From assembly GCA_964395765.1 (NCBI GenBank), contig CAYNCU010000068.1:1-18758 (forward strand): DNA of 18,758 nt. Direction: 5' to 3'. Positions within the stretch are counted from its first letter, which is position 1; every line of letters starts with the position of its first letter. Shown piece after piece: positions 8,834 to 17,144 of the stretch. The notes beneath the pieces are model-generated. The model saw only the letters and a list, made by a program, of their open reading frames with translations. It did not search any database and had not been told where the DNA came from. A program made the translations under genes and the position numbers. The DNA is from DATDPY01 sp964395765. Lineage in GTDB: Bacteria; Bacteroidota; Bacteroidia; Cytophagales; Cyclobacteriaceae.

Positions 8834-9180
8834 ATATTCAGGATTTCAGGGATTATTGTTTATTAAAGCCGGGTGTCACCGAAGAATTTCCCTTCGATAC
8901 CTCAACACTGGTATTTAAAGTTGGAGGTAAAATGTTTACGCTCGCCAATGTGGATGAATTTTCAAGCATCAATTTAAAAGGTGATCCGGAAGAAATTGTT
9001 CGCCTGATAGATGAATATCCTGCGGTGCAACCTGGATACCATATGAATAAAAAACACTGGATTACTGTAATGATAGATGGATCTGTTTCTGATAAATTGA
9101 TCAAAGAATGGATCGATAATTCATACCGGCTGGTTTGGAGTGGATTGCCTAAAAAACTCAAATCGAGCATTGGTGAATAA
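8830..9180 (+). CDS. MmcQ/YjbR (DUF419) family protein
   Basis: The 116-aa protein opens NIQDFRDYCLLKPGVTEEFPFD and contains MNKKHWITVM followed by DGSV and a SYRLVWSGLPKK end, all standard positions of the MmcQ/YjbR fold, a small CyaY-like alpha/beta domain proposed to bind DNA or nucleotide but without an established role. The start codon is TTG at 8830: it gives exactly the family N-terminus, no ATG is available until residue 34, and it overlaps the TGA of the preceding gene (TTGA, 4 nt), the usual geometry for translational coupling. It is the last gene of the ispG cluster; no terminator with a T-run follows. Confidence 0.88.
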   Translation: MNIQDFRDYCLLKPGVTEEFPFDTSTLVFKVGGKMFTLANVDEFSSINLKGDPEEIVRLIDEYPAVQPGYHMNKKHWITVMIDGSVSDKLIKEWIDNSYRLVWSGLPKKLKSSIGE

Positions 9181-9262
9181 ATTACGGGACATAAAATATT
9201 AATTTTAGCCTGTTAATTCCTATTAAATATGATTGAAACCCGACATAATATAAAAATATTTA

Positions 9263-9270
9263 TAATTTTG
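9263..9270 (+). promoter_or_regulatory. Candidate -7 promoter element for the lipoprotein gene at 9331
   Basis: TAATTTTG is an exact match to the Bacteroidota sigma-ABfr -7 consensus TAnnTTTG. It sits 60 nt upstream of the ATG in an A+T-rich gap. The nearest upstream TTG (9233-9235) is 27 nt away, longer than the usual 19-21, so the -33 element is not supported. Confidence 0.35.
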
Positions 9271-9330
9271 AAATTCAGTTCAGGGCACTAAGTATACAAT
9301 TTTCACCAATCGCTATCCGTTAGGGCATAA

Positions 9331-10047
9331 ATGCTGCATAAAAGGGATATAATATTTTTGGTCTTTTTGATTTTGTCAGGAGTAATGGCATGTAACAGGA
9401 ATATAACCTGCCCTGCCTTTCAAAGCCAGTTTTTAATCGATGATTCAGTGCGCCAGGAACGATTCAGCTTATTCCAAACAGATTCAACACCCAAACCGCA
9501 TGCCCGTGAAAAAAGAAACCGGCATGGCTTAGGCGTGAGAAAATCCTACGCAAGGCGGAATAATGAAATGCAAACTATTGCTATGGTGAAGGTATTCCCG
9601 CCGGAAAACGATACGACAAAAATGATGGCTTCAGATACGACCCATATGGATAGCACACGGAACCGGAACCCGGGTTATGTTTCAATGGCTAACAATGATC
9701 AGTTGGTATATGATGATCTTTTCGGATCCTACCTGGTTAAAAAAAATCAAAAGAAAGGACCCAAGGAAAATCCATCGGCTGAAAATAAAATAAGTAAGGA
9801 CACCGTTCAGGCCGGTGAAGAAAATGAAGGCAGGAAAAAATCAATATTCAATATTTTCAGGAAGAAAGGAAAGGAAAATACCGGAGCTGAAAACAATGTG
9901 AAAAAGGAGAACGAAAATACGCCGGAAAATAAACCCGTTTCAACTCCATCAGCGCCTGTAAACAAATCACCGGCCAATAAGCCATTAACGCCCCCGCCAC
10001 CAAAGACTATTCCTGCAGATTCTACACAGCAGGATGAGGGTTTCTGA
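9331..10047 (+). CDS. Lipoprotein with CPAFQS motif and long disordered C-terminal tail, function unknown
   Basis: The protein is 238 aa. A hydrophobic segment (residues 7-20) ends in GVMAC, giving lipidated Cys21. A CPAFQSQFLID segment follows at about 27-37; I recognise it as a repeated feature of uncharacterised Bacteroidota lipoproteins, usually followed by an RHGLG/K-x-Y-rich stretch, as here. Residues about 90-140 hold DQLVYDDLFGSYL, the last ordered-looking segment. From about 140 on, the chain is rich in K, E, N and P, with a basic KKSIFNIFRKKGK patch and a proline-rich end, and is probably disordered. No acidic surface-export signal follows the lipid cysteine (CNRN), so it may face the periplasm. 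It converges on leuS with a 10-nt gap. No function can be assigned. Confidence 0.75.
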   Translation: MLHKRDIIFLVFLILSGVMACNRNITCPAFQSQFLIDDSVRQERFSLFQTDSTPKPHAREKRNRHGLGVRKSYARRNNEMQTIAMVKVFPPENDTTKMMASDTTHMDSTRNRNPGYVSMANNDQLVYDDLFGSYLVKKNQKKGPKENPSAENKISKDTVQAGEENEGRKKSIFNIFRKKGKENTGAENNVKKENENTPENKPVSTPSAPVNKSPANKPLTPPPPKTIPADSTQQDEGF

Positions 10048-10057
10048 TATTTTTTGA

Positions 10058-12832
10058 TCAGGTTACTACGTTAATAATCTTTTTTGGAACAATGATGATC
10101 TTCCTGGGTTTTTTGCCCTCGAGCCATTTCAAGATGATTTCAGAAGCGAGTACTTCCTTTTCAATAGTTTTGTGGGGTATATCCAGGTCAAAAGTAATTT
10201 TCGTTCTTAGTTTTCCGTTAACCGATACCGGATATTCAAACGAATTATCCGTTACATATTTTTGATTGAATTCCGGATAGGCTGACCGGAATACGCTTTC
10301 TTCATGTCCGGATAAATGCCAAAGTTCCTCTGTTATAAAGGGCGCAAAGGGGGCAATTATCTGAATGAGAGGCTCAAGGATTTTTCTCTTATTGCATTTT
10401 AATGCTTGTAATGCATTCACACATATCATGAAAGAGCTGACGGATGTATTGAATGAATATTTCTCCATATCTTCCTCGGCCTTTTTTATGGTTTTATGAA
10501 GGATCCTCAATTCTTCTTCATCGGGATCTTCCTCGGAGATATTGAATTTATTGTCTTCATTAAAGAAAAGATTCCAGAATTTTTTCAGGAATTTACTCGA
10601 ACCGTCAATTCCCTGCGTATTCCAGGGTTTGGATTGTTCCAGGGGTCCTAAAAACATTTCATACAAGCGGAAGGTGTCGGCCCCGTATTTTTCAATCACA
10701 TGATCGGGGTTTACGACATTATATAATGACTTCGACATTTTTTCCACTTCCGATCCGCAAAGATACTTCCCGTCTTCCAGCACAAATTCCGCTTCTGCAT
10801 TTTCGGGGTTCCATTTTTTAAATGCTTCTAAATCCAGGATATCATTTTCAACAATATTCACATCAACGTGAAGTTGTTGCACATCATATTTTTCCTTCAG
10901 GTTATAGGAAACATATTTTTTCGTTCCTTTAACCCGGTATACAAAATTGGAACGTCCCTGGATCATGCCCTGGTTGATAAGTTTTTTAAAGGGTTCATCC
11001 ACGGTCAGAAAGTTCCGGTCATAGAGAAACTTGGTCCAGAACCTGGAATAAAGCAGGTGACCGGTGGCATGTTCTGTTCCACCGATATACAGATCGACAT
11101 TTTCCCAGTATTCCTGTTCCTTTTTACCGCAAAAGGCATCATTATTCTGGGGGTCCATATATCGGAAAAGATACCAGCTCGATCCGGCCCAGCCAGGCAT
11201 GGTGCTCAGTTCGTAATTAAATTTTCCTTTATATTTCCAGTCTTTTGCCCGGGCTAGCGGAGGTTCTCCTTTATCAGTAGGCAGATAAGCATTTACTTCA
11301 GGTAAAAGAAGGGGAAGCTCGTTAGCAGAAAGGGAACGCGGAACCTCGTCCTGATAATAGATAGGGAATGGTTCTCCCCAATAACGTTGCCGGCTGAATA
11401 CGGCATCTCTCAGTTTGTAGTTTATTTTCGATTTTCCAATGCCCATTTCTTCAACTTTTGCAGTCGCTCTTTTAATAGCTTCAGCAACAGGAAGTCCGTT
11501 TAAAAATTCCGAATTGATCATTGTACCCTTCTTTGCATCGAAATCGGGTTTCGAAATATCGGTACCTTCACCTTCCTGGACTCTTATAACCGGCAGATCA
11601 TAGAATTTTGCAAATGCGTAATCACGTGTATCGGAACTGGGTACACCCATTACCATTCCTGTTCCATAACCTGCCAATACATAATCGGCGATCCATATCG
11701 GAATTTTGTTCCCTTTAAAAGGGTGAATGGCATAAGATCCGGTAAATACGCCGGAAACAGTTTTTACTTCTGAAATTCGTTCACGTTCGGATTTATTTCT
11801 GGAAGTCTCAACATAAGCCTCTACACTCGTTTTTTGCTCTGGCGCGGTTAATTCCTTCACCCATTCATGCTCTGGGGCGATGGTCATAAAAGTAACGCCG
11901 AAAATGGTATCAATCCTTGTTGTAAATACAACCATTTCAAGATTTTTATCAAAAACCTTGAATCGGACCGAACATCCCAGAGATTTCCCAATCCAGTTTC
12001 TCTGCATTTCTTTAAGTGGTTCCGGCCAGTCGATCCGTTCGAGGCCCTCAAGCAGGCGGTCGGCATATGCTGTGATTCGTTGGCTCCATTGCCGCATGGT
12101 TTTCCTGATTACCGGATGCCCTCCTCTGACCGAAAGGCCGTCCTTCACTTCATCGTTGGCTAGTACTGTTCCCAGGTCCGGGCACCAATTAACTATGGCA
12201 TCGGCCTGATAAGCTAATCTATAATGCAAAAGGAATCTGAGTTTTTCCTTTTCTTCCATGCTTTTCCAGGTGCCGGCCTCGATCAATGGGGTATCCTCGT
12301 CACAGGAGGCGTCAAGATTTTTATTTCCTGAGGATTCGAAAATTCGCACTAATTTTTCAATGGGTTCCGCTTTCCCGGACTTATTATCATACCAGCTATC
12401 AAACAGCATCAAAAATATCCATTGCGTCCATTTGTAATAATCCGGTGCGCATGTTTGCACTTCTCTGCCCCAGTCATAGCTGAAACCGATATTATTAAGT
12501 TGTTCCTTGTACCTTTTAATATTTTGTTCCGTAGTGATCGCCGGATGCTGACCGGTTTGGATGGCATATTGCTCAGCCGGTAAACCGAAGGCATCAAAAC
12601 CCATCGGGTGGAGAACATTGAATCCCTTTAACATTTTAAACCTTGCTACAATATCGGTGGCAATATAACCCAACGGATGGCCGACATGTAAACCTGCACC
12701 GGATGGATAGGGAAACATGTCAAGGGTATAAAATTTTGGTTTATTTTTATCTATTTCAGATTTATATATATAATTCTCTCTCCAGAATTTCTGCCATTTT
12801 TTCTCAATCGCAGTGAAATTATATTCCGCCAT
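10058..12832 (-). CDS. leuS: Leucyl-tRNA synthetase
   Basis: This class Ia synthetase attaches leucine to tRNA-Leu and hydrolyses mischarged products. The 924 aa carry the HIGH motif as HVGH (49-52, in PYPSGAGLHVGH), the CP1 editing domain (about 285-440) with TTRIDT (304-309) and GTGMVMGVPSSDTRD (390-404), the second catalytic core with YWGEPFPI, and KMSKS (698-702), then the anticodon-binding helical domain and a C-terminal domain. Two features are typical of Bacteroidota LeuRS: NWCPDLGTVLANDEV in place of the zinc cysteines, and an extended insert before KMSKS (about 625-697). The editing motif is unusual: where most enzymes have A/G-H-D-x-R-D, this has S-S-D-T-R-D, and TTRP is TTRI; the key aspartates and threonines are kept. 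Start is ATG 12832. Confidence 0.97.
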   Translation of the reverse strand: MAEYNFTAIEKKWQKFWRENYIYKSEIDKNKPKFYTLDMFPYPSGAGLHVGHPLGYIATDIVARFKMLKGFNVLHPMGFDAFGLPAEQYAIQTGQHPAITTEQNIKRYKEQLNNIGFSYDWGREVQTCAPDYYKWTQWIFLMLFDSWYDNKSGKAEPIEKLVRIFESSGNKNLDASCDEDTPLIEAGTWKSMEEKEKLRFLLHYRLAYQADAIVNWCPDLGTVLANDEVKDGLSVRGGHPVIRKTMRQWSQRITAYADRLLEGLERIDWPEPLKEMQRNWIGKSLGCSVRFKVFDKNLEMVVFTTRIDTIFGVTFMTIAPEHEWVKELTAPEQKTSVEAYVETSRNKSERERISEVKTVSGVFTGSYAIHPFKGNKIPIWIADYVLAGYGTGMVMGVPSSDTRDYAFAKFYDLPVIRVQEGEGTDISKPDFDAKKGTMINSEFLNGLPVAEAIKRATAKVEEMGIGKSKINYKLRDAVFSRQRYWGEPFPIYYQDEVPRSLSANELPLLLPEVNAYLPTDKGEPPLARAKDWKYKGKFNYELSTMPGWAGSSWYLFRYMDPQNNDAFCGKKEQEYWENVDLYIGGTEHATGHLLYSRFWTKFLYDRNFLTVDEPFKKLINQGMIQGRSNFVYRVKGTKKYVSYNLKEKYDVQQLHVDVNIVENDILDLEAFKKWNPENAEAEFVLEDGKYLCGSEVEKMSKSLYNVVNPDHVIEKYGADTFRLYEMFLGPLEQSKPWNTQGIDGSSKFLKKFWNLFFNEDNKFNISEEDPDEEELRILHKTIKKAEEDMEKYSFNTSVSSFMICVNALQALKCNKRKILEPLIQIIAPFAPFITEELWHLSGHEESVFRSAYPEFNQKYVTDNSFEYPVSVNGKLRTKITFDLDIPHKTIEKEVLASEIILKWLEGKKPRKIIIVPKKIINVVT

Positions 12833-12858
12833 TATCAGTGTTTAAATTAAAAGAAGTG

Positions 12859-12866
12859 CAAAAATA
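12859..12866 (-). promoter_or_regulatory. Candidate -7 promoter element for leuS
   Basis: On the minus strand this reads TATTTTTG, an exact TAnnTTTG match, 26 nt upstream of the leuS ATG; this would give a short leader. No TTG lies at the proper 19-21 nt spacing upstream, so support is from the -7 element and position alone. Confidence 0.35.
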
Positions 12867-13032
12867 ACTTATTTATCAAAGTTTTTATGCTTTTATTATG
12901 CTCGATATAACTGACTTTCTGTAATGTTTGATTTCGTGAGTACCTTTATTGTTGTTTAATTGCATCTGGATGCGCCGTTTATCAAATCATTCAGTAGACC
13001 ATAGATTGTTGGGTAATCAGGCCGGTACAAGA

Positions 13033-13512
13033 ATGACTGGAATTAAAGCATTTTATTTACCTTTAATTATCTTGGTCTTCGTCTTCAATTGCTCGAGGAA
13101 AGAATATTATGTTGATTTCAATTCGGGTGAGTTATCAAGACTTATTTGTGGTGACAGCATAAAAGAATGGGTCAGGATAAGGGAGACGATAGACGGAGTT
13201 GATCAAAATTCCAACCCATGTGATATTCAGAAGATTTACAGGTTTTATAAACCGGTGGCTGATTCCAATGCAATATATAAGGTTTACCTGAATCCGGATG
13301 TTTGTAACGGACAAGATTCGATGATATCACAGGGTAAGTGGTCAATTATAAATGAAGTAACAGGGGCTAATACGAATGATAGTATATTAATGATTTTAGG
13401 AAAAGATACGCTTCATTACGGCATACGCACAATTACTTCCGAAGAGCTGATATTAAAGGGAGTCAACAACGGGAAAACAATCGAAAACGATTTTAATAAG
13501 GTCAAACAATAA
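13033..13512 (+). CDS. Small exported lipoprotein, function unknown
   Basis: I place the start at ATG 13033, which gives 159 aa and a clean signal peptide (MTGIKAFYLPLIILVFVFNC) with lipidated Cys20. The same frame is open back to a TTG at 12949, but the 28 extra residues would bury the signal peptide and contain no membrane segment. After the cysteine comes SRKEYYVDFNSGEL; K-E close to the lipid site resembles the Bacteroidota surface-export signal. The mature part is about 140 residues with a beta-type pattern resembling small lipocalin-like secreted domains (strands ending LILKGVNNGKTIENDF), with Cys residues near 65 and 86 of the mature start region that might pair. It converges on the sirtuin gene with an 8-nt gap. 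I do not recognise a family. Confidence 0.7.
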   Translation: MTGIKAFYLPLIILVFVFNCSRKEYYVDFNSGELSRLICGDSIKEWVRIRETIDGVDQNSNPCDIQKIYRFYKPVADSNAIYKVYLNPDVCNGQDSMISQGKWSIINEVTGANTNDSILMILGKDTLHYGIRTITSEELILKGVNNGKTIENDFNKVKQ

Positions 13513-13520
13513 AATAAAAA

Positions 13521-14213
13521 TCAGAGAAAGTTATTAAGCAATTCATTTTTTACCTTTTCCATTCCCGTGGTTGCCTTTTCTTCATAGCAATAATTATTTG
13601 ATCGCGAAATCGACTCCGGTATAACCGGGTCTACGATAAAGAGGGGAACATCTTTTTTAACATAATACAAAAGGCTGGCGGCGGGGTAGACCACCAGGGA
13701 GGTGCCGATCACCAGGTACAGGTCGGCCGAAATAGTTTCATCGATGGCTTCCTCCATTCGGGGAACCATTTCGCCAAACCAGACGATATGTGGTCTGAGC
13801 TGGAATCCTTTTTCGCATTTATCGCCCAGTTTTAATTCCCAGCCCGGGATATCATAGATCAGATTTTCATCTCCCGTGCTTCTGGATTTAAAAAGTTCAC
13901 CATGGAGGTGTATTATATTTTTTGATCCGGCTTTTTCATGAAGATTATCCACATTTTGAGTGATAATGCTCACAGAAAAATATTGTTCCAGTTCTGCCAG
14001 TATAAGATGGGCCGCATTGGGGCTGGCTTTCAAAGCATTTTTCCTTCGCTGATTGTAAAAATCAAGAACTTTAGCCGGGTTTTTCTTCCATCCTTCCAGG
14101 GTGGCTACTTCATTGATGCTGAATCCTTCCCATAATCCGCCCGAATCCCTGAAAGTACTTAATCCGCTTTCGGAACTTATTCCGGAACCGGATAATACTA
14201 CCAGTTTTTTCAC
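13521..14213 (-). CDS. cobB: NAD-dependent protein deacylase, CobB/SIRT5-like sirtuin
   Basis: Sirtuins remove acyl groups from lysine, consuming NAD. The 230-aa protein has the nucleotide motif SGSGIS (8-13; usually GAGIS), FRDSGGLW (21-28), TQNVDNLH (85-92), the catalytic histidine in HLHGEL (H104), RPHIVWFGE (140-148) and GTSLVVYPA. Y53 and R56 form the YxxR pair that in E. coli CobB and human SIRT5 reads succinyl and malonyl groups, so desuccinylase activity is possible. The zinc module is absent: where a Cys-x2-Cys pair is expected after HGEL there is KSRSTGDENL, and a single C133 remains. The start is GTG at 14213, 4 nt after the topA stop, so it is almost surely co-transcribed with topA. 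It may act on many proteins. Confidence 0.93.
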   Translation of the reverse strand: MKKLVVLSGSGISSESGLSTFRDSGGLWEGFSINEVATLEGWKKNPAKVLDFYNQRRKNALKASPNAAHLILAELEQYFSVSIITQNVDNLHEKAGSKNIIHLHGELFKSRSTGDENLIYDIPGWELKLGDKCEKGFQLRPHIVWFGEMVPRMEEAIDETISADLYLVIGTSLVVYPAASLLYYVKKDVPLFIVDPVIPESISRSNNYCYEEKATTGMEKVKNELLNNFL

Positions 14214-14217
14214 TTAT

Positions 14218-16530
14218 TTACTTTTTCTTTTTGTACCGGCCCTTCTTTTCAGGTGCTTTTTCTGATATAGATAAGCATTCTTCGAAGGTGAGGTTCACGG
14301 GGTCCTGGCCTTTTGGAATTTTAATATTTTTATTTCCATGACGGATGTAAGGTCCATATCGTCCATTGAGAATCTTTAAATTACCGTCCTGTTCAAATTC
14401 TTTAATAATTCTTTCCGAATCGGCTTTGGATTTTAATTCAATGAGTTCAATCGCCCGTTCTTCATTGATCTGTAGGGGGTCATCATCATCTTTTATAGAA
14501 ATGAATTTATTATCGTATTTTAAGTAGGGCCCAAATTTTCCAATGCCGGCAATTATCTTTAAATCTTTATAATAACCAACATCTCTCGGGAGGTTAAAAA
14601 GTTCAAGGGCATCATCTAATGAAATGGTGTCTAAATATTGTCCTTTCCTTAAACTGGCAAATTTCGGTTTGGTATCACCATTCCCTTCTCCAAGCTGAAC
14701 AATCGGGCCAAACCTGGCCAACCTTGCGAAAACTTTCTGATTACTTTTCGGGTCGGTTCCCAATTCCCTGACCGATCCCACGGAAGATCGTGATAATTTT
14801 CCGGTGCCCTCTACCAACGGATGGAATTCACTGTAAAAACTGCTAATCATGGTATTCCACTTGATTCGGCCCTGTGAAATTTCATCAAATTGTTTTTCGA
14901 TGTCTGCTGTAAAACTGTATTCAAAGATTTTGGGAAAATATTCGACCAGAAAATCATTCACTACCATTCCCATATTTGTCGGGGATAGTTTATTCCTGTC
15001 AGCGCCGAAAATTTCTTTTTTTGATTGTTTATCTATATTGCCTTCCTTCAACACCATTTCAATCCAATTTCTTTCTTTGCCGTCAAGTTTTTCCTTGGTA
15101 ACATAATCTCTCTTCAAAATGGTGGAAATTGTTGGGGCATAGGTGGAGGGTCGACCAATGCCGAGCTCTTCAAGTTTTTTTACGAGACTGGCTTCCGTAT
15201 ATCTGGCGGGAGCACGGGTAAAGGTTTGTTTAGCAAGGATATTATCCAGGTCAATTTTTTCCCCGATACCAAGAGGGGGGAGAATTCCATTCCCGTTCTC
15301 ATTGTCGTCATCATCACTGGATTCAATATACACCTTCAGAAAACCGTCAAACGTAACGATTTCTCCACTGGCAATAAAATTATGATCAAGGGTCGATATA
15401 GTAATAGTAATTATTGTTTTTTCAATCTCTGCTTCAGACATCTGCGAGGCAATTGCCCTTTTCCAAATCAATTCATAAAGTCTTTGATCATTTCTATCGC
15501 CTGTGATTTTGTGCAATGCAAAATCTGTTGGCCGGATGGCCTCATGAGCTTCTTGCGCCGATTCCGATTTGGTCTTATATTGCCTGGTCTTTGAATATTT
15601 TTCCCCGTACTGGCTTACTATTTCCGATTTGGCATTTTGTAATGCTTCCTCTGATAAATTTACGGAATCCGTTCTCATATAGGATATTTTGCCGGCTTCA
15701 TATAATTTCTGCGCAATCACCATGGTTTGCGCAACTGAAAATCCCAGTTTTCGACTTGCTTCCTGTTGCAGGGTGGAAGTAGTAAAAGGAGGGGAGGGTG
15801 ATTTTTTTGATGGTTTTTTCTCAAGATTTCCGACTGAAAAACCGGCAGAAATGCAAGATTTCAAGAAATCAAATGCCTCCTGTTCCGTTTTTAATTTTGA
15901 AGATAATTCCGCTTTAAGGGTATTGCCGCCTGAAGTTTTGAAATAACCGGTGACTTTATAATAACTTTCTGTTTTAAATCTTTCAATTTCCCTTTCACGT
16001 TCAACCACAAGCCGTACAGCTACCGATTGGACTCTTCCAGCCGAAAGACCTGTTTTAATTTTCTTCCATAAAACCGGCGAAAGTTCAAAACCTACCAGGC
16101 GGTCCAGAATTCTTCTTGCCTGTTGCGCATTGACCAGATCGATATTAATTCCCCTCGGATTCTTTATCGCGTTTAATATGGCATTTTTTGTAATTTCATG
16201 AAATACAATTCTCCGGGTGCGTTGGTCCTCGAGGTTGAGCGATTCCTTTAAATGCCATGATATGGCTTCTCCTTCACGGTCATCGTCAGTAGCCAGATAA
16301 ACTATTTCGGATTTTTCACACTCCTTCTTTAACTTTTTAATTATTTCTTTTTTACTGGATGGGATTTCATAAGTGGGCTCAAAATTATTTTTTACATCGA
16401 TAGCTTCATCATCCTTTGGAAGGTCACGTACATGGCCATAGCTTGACTCAACCTGGTAATCCTTTCCAAGGTAGCCTTCTATGGTTTTTGCCTTCGCAGG
16501 AGACTCAACTATAACAAGATTTTTCGGCAT
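14218..16530 (-). CDS. topA: DNA topoisomerase I (type IA)
   Basis: The enzyme relaxes negative supercoils by single-strand passage. The 770 aa begin with a Toprim domain (VIVESPAKAKTIEGYL, E9; YLATDDDREGEAISWH with D82, D83, D84 and E86), followed by the gate domains and catalytic Y284 in KISYMRTDS. HEAIRPT and GIGRPSTYAP lie further on. The C-terminus (about 590-755) carries three topoisomerase C-terminal repeats, seen as ARLARFGPIVQLG, IGKFGPYLKYDNKFIS and NGRYGPYIRHGNKNIKIP, in place of the zinc ribbons of the E. coli enzyme; no zinc cysteine pairs occur there. A lysine-rich tail (KKGRYKKKK) ends the protein. Start is ATG 16530, divergent from the sixA-like gene across a 112-nt A/T-tract region. 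The sirtuin gene follows 4 nt downstream. Confidence 0.97.
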   Translation of the reverse strand: MPKNLVIVESPAKAKTIEGYLGKDYQVESSYGHVRDLPKDDEAIDVKNNFEPTYEIPSSKKEIIKKLKKECEKSEIVYLATDDDREGEAISWHLKESLNLEDQRTRRIVFHEITKNAILNAIKNPRGINIDLVNAQQARRILDRLVGFELSPVLWKKIKTGLSAGRVQSVAVRLVVEREREIERFKTESYYKVTGYFKTSGGNTLKAELSSKLKTEQEAFDFLKSCISAGFSVGNLEKKPSKKSPSPPFTTSTLQQEASRKLGFSVAQTMVIAQKLYEAGKISYMRTDSVNLSEEALQNAKSEIVSQYGEKYSKTRQYKTKSESAQEAHEAIRPTDFALHKITGDRNDQRLYELIWKRAIASQMSEAEIEKTIITITISTLDHNFIASGEIVTFDGFLKVYIESSDDDDNENGNGILPPLGIGEKIDLDNILAKQTFTRAPARYTEASLVKKLEELGIGRPSTYAPTISTILKRDYVTKEKLDGKERNWIEMVLKEGNIDKQSKKEIFGADRNKLSPTNMGMVVNDFLVEYFPKIFEYSFTADIEKQFDEISQGRIKWNTMISSFYSEFHPLVEGTGKLSRSSVGSVRELGTDPKSNQKVFARLARFGPIVQLGEGNGDTKPKFASLRKGQYLDTISLDDALELFNLPRDVGYYKDLKIIAGIGKFGPYLKYDNKFISIKDDDDPLQINEERAIELIELKSKADSERIIKEFEQDGNLKILNGRYGPYIRHGNKNIKIPKGQDPVNLTFEECLSISEKAPEKKGRYKKKK

Positions 16531-16642
16531 AAATTTTAATTAAGGGTTTCAAATATCTTATTTTTTAAACAAAAAAATAAAAAAAATGATTTTTTGAGAG
16601 TTAAACTTGATAAATTAACAATATTGCGATATATCGAAATCT

Positions 16643-17140
16643 ATGACAAAATCGCTTGTACTTGTACGGCACGCCCAGAGTGTAAATATACAATCAGGGA
16701 TTAAAGATATTGACAGAAATTTAACGGATAAAGGAACTCAGGATGCAAGTAAAATAGGAAATTATCTGACAACCATTCATTTACATCCTGAATTAATTTA
16801 TACAAGCCATGCGGCACGCGCCCTGAGTACAGCCCAGTTGATTGCTGAGCAAACCGGGTTGGGTACAAGGGAAATTATTATCGTAGAGGACCTTTATGAA
16901 GCCTCCTTAAGAATTCTTTTAAAAATCATCAACCAGTTAAATGAAAAAAATCAGTCTGTTTTAATGATAGGCCATAATCCGTCCATATCCTATCTTTGTG
17001 AATTTTTAACACCGGAAACCATAGGTGAAATGGCTCCTGCCGGCATTTGTATTTTAAATTTTAAGGATATCTCGTGGGAAAATGTAAATAAAGCAACTGC
17101 TGTGTTGGCGGATTTTAAATCACCAGCTGATATCTCATGA
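16643..17140 (+). CDS. sixA: SixA-like phosphohistidine phosphatase (histidine phosphatase superfamily)
   Basis: The 165-aa protein carries the superfamily signature LVRHAQS with R9 and the phospho-accepting H10, the DRNLTDKGTQDA segment after it (LT-x-KG), a third-loop arginine in SHAARA (R59) and the second catalytic histidine in MIGHNPS (H111). The RHA rather than RHG form, the short length and the position of H111 match the SixA group, which in E. coli removes phosphate from histidine phosphotransfer proteins; small-molecule substrates are possible too. ATG 16643 is the natural start. It is followed after 4 nt by the polyamine fusion gene, so the two are probably one transcript, though no functional link is known to me. 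Confidence 0.9.
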   Translation: MTKSLVLVRHAQSVNIQSGIKDIDRNLTDKGTQDASKIGNYLTTIHLHPELIYTSHAARALSTAQLIAEQTGLGTREIIIVEDLYEASLRILLKIINQLNEKNQSVLMIGHNPSISYLCEFLTPETIGEMAPAGICILNFKDISWENVNKATAVLADFKSPADIS

Positions 17141-17144
17141 AAAA

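Noticed and set aside
10044..10061. A short inverted repeat (CTGAT/ATCAG) between the convergent lipoprotein and leuS genes as a bidirectional terminator
   Set aside because: The stem is only 5 bp, the T-run lies in the loop, and no T-run follows it on either strand.
10868..11257. A 129-codon open frame on the + strand inside leuS
   Set aside because: It is antisense to conserved LeuRS core sequence (GTEHATGHLLYSRF region), which explains its existence.
12949..13032. An upstream TTG start for the small lipoprotein
   Set aside because: It would place the signal peptide 28 residues inside the protein; ATG 13033 gives a normal lipoprotein signal.
14218..14760. The missing zinc fingers at the TopA C-terminus as a truncation
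   Set aside because: The region holds three GRYGPYI-type repeats, a known alternative C-terminal design in bacterial TopA.
15025..15594. A 189-codon open frame on the + strand inside topA
   Set aside because: It is a shadow of the topA reading frame; the translation is rich in F, S and I with no recognisable motif.
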